Of a stretch of DNA of 64,000 bases, positions 23,641 through 35,639 are shown piece by piece. Source of the DNA: Atherinomorus stipes (Eukaryota; Chordata; Actinopteri; Atheriniformes; Atherinidae); assembly GCA_023101725.1 (NCBI GenBank), contig JALJCO010003041.1:62001-126000 (forward strand). Direction: 5' to 3'. The notes beneath the pieces are model-generated. The model was not told the DNA's origin, searched no databases, and was given only the letters and a program-made list of their open reading frames with translations. Every line of letters begins with the position of its first letter. Positions within the stretch are counted from its first letter, which is position 1. The translations under genes and the position numbers were made by a program.

Positions 23641-26250
23641 AGTCTAACACATTCTAACACATTCTCACACCTAATCACTTATTGATAGTTCATCAGGAAC
23701 TCTTGGCAACATATTGGAGCCCATTGGGTACGCCTTCTCTGTCATCTTTCATTGTACAGCAAACTGATTTGTAGCTGCTTTTTACCAGATGAAAGGAGCC
23801 GAGAACAATTTAAATTAGTCGTTGGGGTTCACTGTGTGCAGTCAGGTGGCTTTTAAACAGGAGATTTTACTTCATTGATCCACATATTTCATTTCATGAT
23901 GCACATATTTGATTTGGCAAATGTTTTCCATTGATTGCTGTCCTTACGCAACCTCCTCCATTTGTCTGGGCTTGGGACCAGCACTTGGACTGTACTGGCT
24001 TTCGGCTAGGTTACATTTTCCCAGCACACAGTTCACTGAAATGATTTGATAGATGCCATTCACTTCACCTGTCAGCAGTTTTAATGCTCTGGCTGACTGG
24101 TGTGCACAGCTCGTTTGTACATTTCAATGTTCAATAATAGTTGTCACATTCATATACTGGATTCTTTGCTTAGTTCCAGGTCAAAGAGAGTAACGAGATC
24201 CATAGATCATGCACTGAATACTTAAGCTGGTTTAGGTGTGAAGATGCAGAATTAATGAAACCTCCAGTTGCATTATATGAACACATTAGTCTGACTTTCT
24301 CTGCTAACTGAAGAAATGATGCTTTGGGACTTACTGAGACATTTTTGAGGTTACCTTATCCATCCAGTGTGAAACTGCAAAGCAAGAACAGAAGAAAACT
24401 GTAAAACAGTAGAAAAGAAAATAATTGATGCTTTTCTTTCTGACATTACAAATCCTGCAGTTTCAGGTGGTTTCCTCATGCCACCTCTAACAAATTCCCT
24501 TTAGTCCCCTATTGTTGGATATGGCTTATATATTGTCTGCTAATAACTGTACGTTGTTTGTTTATGGCCTACAATACTTTAGATTGACAGGAAACAAATT
24601 AATTTATGTTAACATGCTTGGCAACTGAAGTCAATTCAAAAGGTTGAGCAAACAGCAACTCCTTCACAATAAATGCTTAAATTCTGATTGCCCCACATTG
24701 TCAGTGTACATATTGACATATTCTAAGGGTCCCATACACCCACTTTGCAGAACCTAAGAGAGGAAGGAGCAGTGATTTCTGAGAAATATGGGCTCAAGTT
24801 TGCAGGAAATGTTGAGAGTGATGTTGCTTTTCTAGAAAATTGAATATGGCCAGTCATCTTTATTGACTTCTCTATGAAATTAATTGATTGCATTTTACAT
24901 TGCAGCTGTACAAAAAAAGAAAAAAAAGAAAGAAAGAAAAATGACTCCTCCACGTATCAGCATTTTGTAGTTGCTTTGTTGCAGGATATATTTTTATGTT
25001 GTCAAATTTGCATGTTGAACTAATTGGGTCCACTCAACACTTTTACCATTTAACCGGTCCTGTAGTTGGCGTGAATAGTATCAATGATGTCTGTGTCCTC
25101 TGCAGAGCAGAATAACCTTTAAAAGAACCATCAGGCATTGCAGAGGTCATGCTTAATGCTACGTGGTTAGTGGTAGCTTGTTAGCAGCCTGATCCAGTTA
25201 GAGCTGCAACAAACCAGCACACATTTCACAAAGAAGAGGAATTACAACCATAATCGTTTTTGTCATTTGCACAGCAATTTTACTCCTGAATGCCTCGTTT
25301 TAGGGAGGAATTAATAATAAAAAAAAGAGAAAAATCACATGAGCTTCAGGTGCCTTGGAGTTCACCCTTTTCCCACTCATCCTTGCCTGCAGCCATGCGA
25401 CGCTCTCTCCCTTTCTCTCTTGGTTTCTTATTATCAGTTAATAATTCTTTCTCATTCAAGCAAATTAGAGAAACTTGACTGTGTTAGAGCGAGTCCAGCA
25501 TGGAGCTGCAGGCAGAGACGGCTAAATGGCAGAAATTCCCCCCAGAGCAAAGAGCGCATGAAGCACAACATTGTGTCCACCACAAAAGCTGCTCTGTAGT
25601 TTTGATCCCCTCTAATTTAATTAGCCCAAGAGGTAGTGCATTAATTTGCCAGGAATTCTTCTGATGCAGAAAGCCGCCCCCGGTGCATGGAGGGAGAAAG
25701 GGGTAGAAGAAACCTCCTTCCTGCTTTTGTGCAGTTGGAGAGGACATTTTCTTCCATTTTATGTGCTGAGCTTTGATAGGATTGATCTCTATCAACGTTT
25801 GTAATTCCAGAGACTCTCGCTGTCATTACAGGGCAAAGCTCATAACACTTTAATGTTATTCCTTTTCTAAGTCAATTGAGTCTTTCTCCATCCTTTGGCC
25901 ACAAGCAAGGACTCCAGCTTTCAGGGAGAATTAAAGATCGACTGTGGAAAAGCAGAAATGTGTCAAGTTGTTCTATTAACTCTTCAAAAACTTGCAATCT
26001 TCTTCTATTTACCATAAGAAAGTACCGTGTTTTAATCTATTTAATGCACAATGAAATCATATTGCACTAATTTTACAATTTAGAGAAGTTTTAATTGTAT
26101 TCTTGTTAAACCAAGACAAGGTTGCTCTTTGGGGTTTAGAAAAATGCCCTTTCATTGAAATATATTGACTTTATATAAAAGTTGGTAGGGTGATGTCAGC
26201 CACTGCTGCGTGGACCAACATTTTAGAGGTGGGTTTTACCAGCATCAGGG

Positions 26251-26272
26251 TTTTTTTTTTTTTTTTTTTTTT
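26251..26272 (+). repeat. Poly(T) run
   Basis: Twenty-two consecutive T residues. It could be the reversed tail of an old retroposon, but no body is recognised next to it. Confidence 0.9.
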
Positions 26273-27034
26273 CTAGGTGAAAGGGTGGGACTGAGACGTT
26301 AAGACTAATATCTGCTTAGTGGCAGATGTATTTTAAAAATGACCTTAACATTAATAACTTGGAAGTCCCGATACCAATGCCAGTATTGGTGCTTACTACT
26401 AAATGTTAGTTTCCGTCACAGCTGACTTTTTTTTTTTCTCTTTCTCTCTCCCACTGGACCTGTGGTACCCCCCACACATAGCCTACATACAGTTTTGGAC
26501 ATTTCTGCCCTTATTTAGCATACCAGTCTGTTCTAAAGGAATTTGATACAAGCGACAGGGATTGTGAGGAAATAAAGTTTATTTACAGTCATTTATATCA
26601 AGGTCTGTACAGACATCCATTTTCTTAACCTCTAAGTTCAATTCAGGATTCACTTTGTCGATAAGTTTCATGTTAATTCTGTTCAAGCATATTTTTGGTG
26701 AGCTTATATAAGTTTACATTTATTTATCTATGTGAAATTATGGCAGTACAACAGCAAACTGCAACTGCTTCAGATCAGCTATTTCTAAGCTTGAATGACT
26801 TTTAAGCTTTTATTTCTACTCCTGTGAAGTCTGACTGCTGTTTGACAAGGTAGTTGTAAATGTAAATGTATGGAGAGTATTTTGTTTCTTTATCGTTTAA
26901 TCAAATAAAATAAATTTGAAACCAAAAAAGAGATTTGAGAGAAAAAAAAAGTAAGTAGCAGTAAAAAAGAAACAGGTTGCAATTGTAAAAGAAAAATATG
27001 AAACAGCATATTTCTTCAACTTTAATCAAAGATA

Positions 27035-27235
27035 ATGTTTGAAATAAGAAACAACTATTTTGCTTATAAATCAGTCTTTTTATTTGAAGTTTTAAAAAAA
27101 TCATTGCAAATCAGTCTTCTTTGCTTTCAAGTTAAAAACTTTTGGTTGCAAATCTGTCCTTTTCGCTTGCAAATCCTAAAGTTTTGCTTGCGAAGTCAAG
27201 TGCACTTGATGGGCGGGGCCTACGCCGGTGGATGA
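27035..27235 (+). repeat. Degenerate internal repeat and GC-box stretch
   Basis: Loosely repeated units built on GCAAATCAGTCTT, GCAAATCTGTCCTTTT and GCTTGCAAATCC, followed by GGGCGGGGCCTACGCCGGTG. I recognise the combination as fish interspersed repeat sequence rather than a promoter, although the GC box could be mistaken for one. Confidence 0.45.
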
Positions 27236-27976
27236 GAGACGTGTTTCTATTGGTTGGCGTTAGCCTGTAGCTCTTGCAACGTTTCCCATAAGTAATGAAA
27301 TGTGCTAAATATGGTTGGCTACAGCCTGCTGTACATTTACATCATCACCACCACAATGAATTATAACGTTCTGCTGCTGCAAACACACCGATTAACAGCA
27401 ACAATGTTGTCTCTGCTGGTCACGGTCTAGGCACAGTAGCCGACTGAGTGAGTGAATTACAGGGAAACATGTACAACGCAGTGCTGTGATTACACATATG
27501 GTCAAAATATCTGTATTTGTATTGCGATATCACGGAGTGATCGGACTGTAGCCTATGTGAGAGCCTGGGAGTGGTAGTGGGCTGTATGAGATCGCGACCT
27601 CTAGACAGGGGTATGATTGAGAAGCAGTGTGGCAGGTACTCGGACGCTGAGAGCATCAAGTGGGCAGGAGGAGCAGATCCTGATTGGTGCGGAGCGGAGT
27701 CCGTTGCGGGGCACTGGAGGACATCCAGCGGGCTGAGTGAACAGCGAAAGAGAGGAGGTCGCTGACTGGACGCACCGTTGTGGACGGGAGCGCAGGACAA
27801 TCCTCCTCTCTGTTTATAATGAAGTGGTTGCGTTTGTGCTGCTTTGCTTGGTTTTAATGTTCTTTTTATTTGCTGTGGCGTGTGATCGTAAAATTTAAGG
27901 CTGAGGATGCAGGGATGCTTCTCTTTATCAAAAAAACTCACCTCTCTCTTTTCCCTATGAGGCCTCTGGAAAAGGC
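27236..27976. other. Noncoding, moderately GC-rich stretch
   Basis: CpG-containing sequence with a long open frame on the minus strand (202 codons, 27420-28028). That frame runs into the F1 transposon arm at its start, is rich in Ser, Pro and His, and has no recognisable domain. I do not call it a gene. It may be the interior of an unrecognised mobile element. Confidence 0.4.
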
Positions 27977-28205
27977 TTAAAGGGGAACTTTGTTTTTTTT
28001 TTTTCAATCTGGAACTATTTTCTTGCATGAAATATATTTACTCACCCAGACAGTTTTGGTACAACTTGAAAGCCTTCGGGAGATATTTAGATCCACTCCA
28101 GATCAACGTATGTCCAATATAATGGCAGTGATGGGGCAACCGCGTCCAGCCTCTAAATAAGGCATTATCTGCCACAAACTCCTTCATTTCACCAATGTTC
28201 TGTTA
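27977..28205 (+). mobile_element. Family F1, single-arm copy
   Basis: After TTAA (27977-27980) it reads AGGGGAACTTTG, a T run, CAATCTGGAACTATTTT and later AAATAAGGCATTATCTG, matching the left arm of the F1 copies in order. Similarity stops near 28205 and the inverted right arm is not found downstream, so this is a half copy or a diverged subfamily. Confidence 0.6.
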
Positions 28206-29370
28206 CAAAACGGTGACTGAAAAAATCGAGGCCGATGGCTGGTGTTTCTTCATGGGAAACCAGTAAAAACTTATTCCCCATTTAGGTGAGTTCTCCCCTC
28301 GTCCATTAAAAAGCAGTCAGAAATACAAAAATGGGCCTCCAAAGCTTTCTGACCTTCAGTGGCAGTTGCCAGCATGCGCGAGTGACGTATGCATAAATAA
28401 TGAAAAGAATCTATTGGCTCGAGACTTTGTGATGACACTTGTGACGACACTTAATTAATGAGATTTTAGAATAAACAAACGTAGCAGACTTTTCAGCGTC
28501 TTAAATTATGGAAAAAAAAACATGCATACATAGAAACAAACATTGTGGAAAAAGTCCTGAGGCAGCGAGATATGGCTGTATGGCCGTAAGTTGGAGGTGA
28601 ACAAAAATGGCCACAAACATGAGATAGCTTGGAGAGCAGGGCTGTGAGCTATGGCTGTGTGCTCTTTGTTTTTACTTCCTTTTTTGTCAGTCAGCTGTTA
28701 GTCAGCTGTTAGCTCTTGTGTCTTGATTGGCTGTTGTTCCAGGAGCCTATGCGTGATTTCCCGATGAGAGTATAGCGTTTTTGATTGTTGCACAGCTGTG
28801 AACGTAGAACGTGTTGGGGTCGTCTCAGAACACCACACACACACGATTTCTTGTCGCAAATATTAAACATGTTCATTGTCTACGATCGCTCCTTCCGAGC
28901 GGATCGAACCGGAAAAAAATCACTCTAAACTCACATTATATCATGTGAAGATCAGATATGTTTTCATTTTCTTTCTTTGCTGACTTTGATCATAAGGGAA
29001 AGATCAGGACATAATCGGGCTGATTTTTTCTGTAGTGAGTACCTGCCTTTAGCCCCCTCACAGAAAGCACAACACCGCATTTTAATTTTCAGTTCTACAG
29101 TTTCAGACAGTTGTGTGGTACGGAAGGTTACAGGTTACTTGAAGTGTGTAGCACTACATGTGGCATGTCGATTCAGAAAAGATGTTTTATTTATTCTACA
29201 TGCATGGATTTCCCACGCTAAACTTGAAATGTTAAAAGTGAAATCTGTGGCAGTGATGTCATGTTTGTTCACGGAAAATGTGCTGAAAAAAACAGAAAAA
29301 TTATCATTTAAATTTGTTGTTTTTATGAATTACTCACATTGGCACAGGGTATCAGCAAATACTCAAATGT
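28206..29370. other. Noncoding DNA, probably old repeat sequence
   Basis: No boundaries recognised. The block 28811-28835 (GTTGGGGTCGTCTCAGAACA) resembles 38709-38730 in reverse complement (TGTTCTGAGATGGTCCCAC), which hints at a shared dispersed repeat. The longest open frame of the window starts at 28977 (see findings). Confidence 0.4.
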
Positions 29371-29373
29371 CAG

Positions 29374-29475
29374 TTCTAAGGATAGACCAATACATCAGCC
29401 AGCCGATATTTGCGTTTTTTGCTAACATCTGCATCAGCCGATACAGTCGATGTGTCGGCCGATATCCTCACTCTG
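29374..29475 (+). mobile_element. DNA transposon terminal fragment (hAT-like CCGATAT repeat)
   Basis: AAGGATAGACCAATACATCA followed by repeated CAGCCGATA and CGGCCGATATCC, a signature of fish hAT-like repeats with reiterated ATCGGCC motifs. Only one end is present. It lies inside the longest open frame, which argues against that frame being a gene. Confidence 0.5.
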
Positions 29476-29836
29476 CGTTATTTACTGACATATATACATA
29501 TATATATGACTTTCTGAATTTCTTGAAGCAGGCTTCTTTTCGTCATTGGTGGTATTGCCCTTATACTTATCAAACATGCTCGTGTAGAATCAGTCTTACT
29601 TACAGCCAGTTTAAAGAAAACAGAATAGTCTGCTTTGGGATATTCATGCTGAAATGCTTCATGAACATGGATTTCTCTTTTTTTGTTCTTCAAATATATG
29701 TGAATGACATTGGTCTCAGTTTATTTACTGATTTAATTTCCTTTTCACTTGTAGCTGTTGGTTAATTTAGGGACATTTTCAAATTATTTACTGTTTCATC
29801 CAGTAAAAAAAAACAGTTTGAAATGATCTGAGCTTT

Positions 29837-29950
29837 GTGACATGGTGCATTATCCTGCTGGAAGTATCAGAAGATGCTCCACTGCTCACTGTCATAGGAA
29901 TGGACATGGTCAGCAATGATACTCAGGTAGGCTGTGGTGTTTACTTTAAA
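29837..29950 (-). mobile_element. Tc1/mariner-like remnant
   Basis: The stretch from GTGACATGGTGCATTATCCT to GGTAGGCTGTGGTGTT matches the antisense of a Tc1-type transposase gene widespread in fish (recalled, not searched). Only about 110 bp survive, without catalytic residues. A different part of the same kind of element appears at 58480-58810. Confidence 0.5.
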
Positions 29951-32900
29951 ATCTTCCAGTCCTTACTTTCCCATGAGCGCCACACTTTGCAACATTTCCA
30001 CTTGGTTTTCAGAGCAAACCAGCAAGCCTTTACTTCCTTTTGCAGCGGTAAATACATGTCAGCTGTATGTAAAAGGTCAAGCGATCTGCTGTTTAAACAA
30101 CCGCCATTAATTCAGTAATGCTTGAAACTGAATAATGTTCTTACCTTCCAATTTTATAGATTTTTTTGGGCTTTAATAGAAGCAAACAAGAATAAGTATT
30201 ATCGTAGGGGTCTATATTTTGACACTGTGTGGGTATATTTCAGGTCTCATAAACGTGTGAATTCCTGCTCTATGCCACCCACATGCTTACTGACATGCAT
30301 GTGCATGATACAAACAGAGCAGGAGCCCACACGTAAAGAGGATTGATTTTTACCTTTAAATAGCCTTAGTTCTACATTGTTCTGTGATAATTATTTCCTC
30401 TTTTTTCTTTCATTGTATCTGTGCTTAGTTTTTGTTCTTGGTTTCCCTTTTTCAGGTCTTATAAATTAGCTAACCCGAGTTCCAGATGCGGAAACCTGCA
30501 GAAATTACAACTAAGACACAAATTTAAAAATAAAACCCATAACTTCCGTATGTTATCTTGACTTGGGCATCTCCTCAGATGCCCTGAAAGTTTATTTCTG
30601 TCAGTTTATATCTTGTCACAAGAAAAAAAAAGTTTCAATTAAGCTAACTATCACCACCACTGTAATTTTAATTGAGAGGACAAAGTAAAAAAAAAAAAGA
30701 AAAACTCCTGCTTTCCGGATTTAATTATCATGCGCTCTCCTTGATAAGTGAAGATTAGGGCCATTTGATAATATAAATTTTTTGAGTTATGGCCCACCGC
30801 TCCTTTGATAATCTCCCATCTTGAGACGCTCTCTTGTGTGATTATACTAAATTAAAGAGGCCCACACCATCGTCATTAAAGAATCACTTCTCATTTTGTA
30901 ATTGAAGTGTTTCCAGTGGTCCATGGGAAAGATAAAGAGGCACATCACGTTGCAGACGATGTGCAGAAAAAGGTATCAGCTTCTGCTTGTTGTTCATTTC
31001 TGGATTAACTGCCATAATTGTATGTTTAGTCTAATTCGAGTTTGGAATTTAAAAGTTTCAAAGTGTTTGAGGAGGACCTTACATCACATTCAGAGATTAG
31101 ATTCTTAGATTCAGAGTCAGTTGTTGGCGTATATTGACAATCTTTAGGGACTTTTTGTCATTTATTTTAATAGTCTGCAGGTAAATAATAAAGTTCTGTT
31201 TTCTTGCCATTTTTTTTTTTTTTTGCAAATAAGACGCTGCAAACTTTTTTTTTACAGGACTTATTTTTCTCACAGAAAAAAATTGCATTGTTAAGGTCTT
31301 TTGACTTGTTCCTTGCATTTGGTCTAAATCCAAACTCATCCCCAGTTTGCTCTTTTGCTACAGTTCCCCAGTGATTGCATTTGCTGAAAATAATAAGCTT
31401 CTATTTACACACGGGCCACACATACACACACCTTCAAGAATGTACTGGCAAATGTTGATTGATGGACTTATTAATTACCAAACGGACAATCCTAAATTAT
31501 CACCCAGTCCCGATTCACACTTTCAGTTCAATAACGCAGCGTCTGTTTTGCTGAGAGCTGAGGTCAGAGGTCAGCTCTCCTCAGCTTTGATCCTTAGATT
31601 TGCAAAGTCAGCCAGTAGGCCCAGTGTTACCATGACAACTCTTGTGATAGAGAATTGAATATTTGTCCAAGTCTCACTTGTTTTGAGACATTTGTTTGTG
31701 TGTCTTGGATTCCTGTATTTTAATTACCACTTTTCTTTCTTTTGGTTCTCACCTCATTTATCACCTGAGTCCTCATTATGTTGTACATAAACAACATCCA
31801 GTTCAAACAAGATGCATTTTCCACTGTTTTTCTCGATCTGGCCTCACTTATTGAGTCAGCCTTTTAGAATGCTTTATTAGAAGTTTGGGAATAGTTATGA
31901 TGCTGTATCTCCCTGCAAAAGTGAAAGTAAAAAGGCCAGAAAGCTGCACTGTTTGTCAGATTGTCACACCCAAAGGAAACTGATCACTTTTCCCACTAAA
32001 ATCTAATGTTAATTTGGGAAAAAAAAACAAAAAAACTTTTATTTCCGCCTTGCATTTGCAGCTTTAGGATTCACCTGCAACTTTTCCCTCAGATGTTCCT
32101 ATAACACGAGAAGGTATGCAGCTACTTCAGCCGGAGAGCGCAACACGTCAACCTTCCAGTCATCCACTTTGAGAGTTCATCTATAATTTAGAGACAATCA
32201 CAACCCTCGGCTCAGAACTCAGGTTAACCAGCGAGCGTTGCATTTGTTTTGCCGCAGGCCACAATGTTTTCTCTCCTCTCCGAGGCAGAAACTCCTTCTC
32301 TCTTGTGTCCCCCTTTTTTTGTCCATCCTGTGCGCGAAGGTGCATTTTCACCGTGGAGAGGTAAAAGCATGGTTGAGATGTTTTAAACTTGCAGTACAAG
32401 TGCACAGTGCAGGGGCTCAGGAGGATAAATAATTTATCTGAGCATGTTTGAACAGGTACGGAAATAATCCTTCAGCAAAGCGAGAGTGGATATAAACCCT
32501 CCCTCTCCTCTTCTCTCTCAACAACTTGCAAGTGCAGAGAGGTCTCTAAACATATCGGCCAGGCTGGATGAAATATTAAAGGTTATTTGTTAGCATGAGA
32601 GCTTGTTCCTTGAACGTCTTCTGTGCTGAGACACGCAGGTAAACTTAACTTCCCTTTCAAAACAGACAGGTTAGGAAATCTGACACTGGTAAATATTACA
32701 TGGAAGTGTGTGTTAGCCGACGGGCAGGTAACCGCCTCCACAGATGCATCGTCTTGTTTCATTTTAAACAACATAAATTTTCTTGAATTTTGTTTTATCA
32801 GGGGTTCAGATGTGTTCATGTTTTTTTTTTTTTTTGCACTCTTGTACAGTTCTACATCGTAATTGGAAATCTAATCTACGCATGATGTCTAAAGCATTTA

Positions 32901-33021
32901 CTTCAGCTTAAAACAAGGAAGGAACCAATGTTGTTTAAACACGTTTATAAGGGGTTTCGGCCTGATGGAGCAGTTTAAGGTAGGTACAGATAAACTTTGA
33001 TGTTCCTAAGGGTTTAGGGAG
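29951..33021. other. Noncoding DNA with a candidate regulatory patch
   Basis: No gene recognised. It contains a GATA-motif cluster at 30715-30930. T runs lie at 31209-31223 and 32820-32835. Short frames only. Confidence 0.55.
30715..30930. promoter_or_regulatory. Candidate conserved noncoding element with GATA motifs
   Basis: Three similar sites, CCTTGATAAG (30739), TTTGATAAT (30764-30772) and TTTGATAAT (30804-30812), lie within about 75 bp, with an inverted pair GGGCCAT (30758) and ATGGCCC (30789). AATTA-type cores flank them. The clustering suggests an enhancer, unproven. Confidence 0.25.
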
Positions 33022-34079
33022 TAGGGATGTCCGACATTATCAGCCTACCGATATTATCAGCTGATATCTGCATTAAAATGTGATATTGGAAAATATCAGT
33101 TTTTTCAGACCAATATTTTAATTAACTAAATTTTGCAAGATGTTGTTCCATTATGAAATCTTGTTCCATTAGCAGCGGCCCTGCATGTAGAAAAGCCCGT
33201 TATTGTGGAAGAACTTTGTATCCCAGCATCCCTTTCAGAGTCATGTGACCACGGTGCAGCTGCTGCTGCAACAGACTGACTCACTTTGAAGCTGCTTTTA
33301 CTGTAATATGTCTGGTTTTAAGTTGTTGGTTAAAGGTTGAATATGGAACATTTTTATTAAAAGCTATATATACTGTATATATTTGTTTTAAATAATACCT
33401 CCATGAGGCGTTTGGAGGTGTGCAGAATGAAAGTACAGCATTTCTTTTAAGAATTATACTTAGCCTTGAAATAAATATAAAATATATTCCAACGGGTTTG
33501 ATAATGGCATTATATTTACACCTACAAGCCAATACAGGCTGCCATTGTAGGTTGCCAAATGCGATCTCTGTGTGGCAACAGTATGTTTGGCATAGCGAGA
33601 CTGGCACTAGGAAAAATGGTGGAGTCGACAAGTCAAGCAGCTGCTTTAGAGCCCCAGAAATATTATTTCTGTCTTGTTTTCGTCTCTGAAGAGGAGTGGT
33701 CTGAGAAGAACAAACACTTAGCTAAATGTAAGTTAGCTTTCACAGCTGCCTAGTTATAAACATTTTCCTCTGCACTTGTTCAAAATATTGAAATGGCTGC
33801 TTGTCTCCTTGTTGTATCAGCAGCGGACCTGGCTAATCCAGCTGACTGTCGCTGTTCTGTCCGTATAAACTCCATATCCAACCTTTGAAAAGGTTGTAGG
33901 CTTTTGGGTTCTTTTGCTCTCAGAGACAGAATATAATTTATATCTCAAGATATGAGCGTATTCTATACAACCTCTCAGTTGTTTGCATATATCGGTATTG
34001 GTTGATATTAGATATTGGAAATTAATAGTTGGACAATATCGGATATTGGTAAAAAAAAAGCCAATATCGAACATCCCTA
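33022..34079. mobile_element. hAT-like element, carrying a nested element
   Basis: The left end reads TAGGGATGTCCGACATTATC and the reverse complement of the right end reads TAGGGATGTTCGATATTGGC, followed inward by reiterated GATATTGG/ATATCGG motifs. Total 1,058 bp, of which 33334-33884 is a later insertion, leaving about 500 bp of original element. The flanks GTTTAGGG and GTTTAAAG are similar but not aligned exactly to the ends, so the 8-bp duplication is doubtful. Non-autonomous. Confidence 0.7.
33334..33884. mobile_element. Family F5 TTAA element nested in the hAT-like element
   Basis: A 551-bp element with ends AGGTTGAATATGGA and, on the other strand, AGGTTGGATATGGA, flanked by TTAA (33330-33333) and TTGA (33885-33888). 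No transposase frame. Its position inside 33022-34079 shows it arrived after that element. Confidence 0.7.
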
Positions 34080-35639
34080 GTTTAAAGTGCAATGGCTCTG
34101 AGGGGCAATCAATAAAAAGTCAACATTTAACAGAAAACATAAAATACTTTCCATAACTGTTGAAATTGAGAACTGAAAACAGGATGACATCTCAAAAAAG
34201 TACTAAAAGTTGTAAAAAAAAAAAAACTGTCAAACAACAATTGAGGATTCCAGAAAACACAATACAAAAAGAAAATAAATGTTCTTACATTTCATAATAC
34301 GCAACAAAAATGTTTCCAAACAAGTGTACAAAACATGAATGTTAAAAAGATAAAATAAAACAATGATGTTAACATTACTTCATCATTTCACCAAACAGTA
34401 AAAAACAAAAAAAAAAACCAACAAAAAAACTTCCTTGCAAATTTCCATTCTTTCTGTTTTTATAATAATTTCTTTTCTTTCTTATTTTCTTTCTTTGTTC
34501 TTTTTGCAAACTCTTAATTCGTTTGGTACTTCAGTACAGTTTTTTATTTTATTTTTATTTTTTCAAGTTTTTGTCTGTTTCTTTTGTCATTCAGTGTCTT
34601 GTAAAACTTTGTGGCATATATTTACCATTTCTTTCATTTCGTAATCAGTGCAGATTCTCTCCATTTCAGTTGGAGTTCAGATATCACAGTGAACATGCAG
34701 ACACTCACTCTAACCTCTTTGTTTTTTGCCTTGAGCTTTGTTACAGACCCCAGGAAAGGACAGAAAAAGGGGTAAAGGGTGACGTGGGGGGTGAGTGGAG
34801 GCAGCGCTCTCACGGTGGCCGCGGGCTGGAGGGGTGAGGGGCGGGTGAGACGGGGGCGAGGGGATAATTAAGCAAACGCTGTGACAGCTGCAGCAGGTCC
34901 CGAGCAAAAGGCCTGAGCTTCACTGAGCTGAATTAATGGCATCAGTGGAGCCCGGCAGCAGCGCCGCCACCGCCGCTAACATTTGATCATTAATCATTAT
35001 CCTTTTGACAGAGCTGGGCCTCGTAACCTCTCACCTGCCCACTGGCAAGGCTTCACCTGTACCTCACACACCTCACATATAAGTTTAAGATTTGTTAAGA
35101 TGTTAAAGTGAAAATTTTCTGAAAAAATAAACCAAAAAACTTGTAAAAATGTGTTAAAATACCACTTACCTGCAATGAGTCTGACAATAATTCGTATCTG
35201 ATGTCAAAAAAAGGAAAAACAGAAGCAACACACACATTTGTAATGTTCCCTCTACGCTGCAGTCATGTGAAAATGTGAATTTGTCACTTCCTGAAGCATT
35301 CCCATCCTGTCAGCTGCTTGCTGGGATTTCACCACTCACATGCTGGTATAATTACACAAATGACATAATTGACTCAGATGAATAATATAACCTCACATTT
35401 TCCCAAAGGGGATGCAAAGCACACAATCATCAGTCAACAACACATACCTAAGAAGGTGATACTGACACCGAATGCTATCAGCAGACATTAACCCCCTCCT
35501 GTGATGCATGAACAGTAGAATGGATGCATCTCTGACAGCAGTAGAACAAAGCGTGTACTCTGGCTGTATTTGTTCTAGAAAAACAATTCATACCATTTTC
35601 TGCCTCAGCACTTTAACACATACATCTAGAGCTTCATTT
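34080..35639. other. Noncoding DNA with a candidate conserved patch
   Basis: T-rich stretch 34430-34640; G-rich stretch 34770-34860; candidate conserved patch 34895-35050. No gene recognised. Confidence 0.55.
34895..35050. promoter_or_regulatory. Candidate conserved noncoding element
   Basis: Contains GAATTAATGGCATCAGTGG, then a CCGCC/GCCGCC cluster and TTGATCATTAATCATTATCC, a dense pack of homeodomain-type ATTA cores next to GC-rich sequence. The texture resembles a developmental enhancer; not verified. Confidence 0.25.

Larger units (their letters stand above)
23436..27034. other. Noncoding DNA
   Basis: No gene recognised. A truncated hAT end (CAGGGGTGTCCAACTCCGGT) lies at 23615-23634 with no partner end. 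A run of 22 T lies at 26251-26272. The rest is AT-rich with chance frames. Confidence 0.55.

Noticed and set aside
27215..27235. GGGCGGGGCC GC box as a promoter
   Set aside because: It belongs to a repeated fish sequence and no transcription start context or coding exon follows.
27420..28028. 202-codon frame on the minus strand
   Set aside because: Its first codons lie in the F1 transposon arm, composition is Ser/Pro/His-rich, and no domain is visible.
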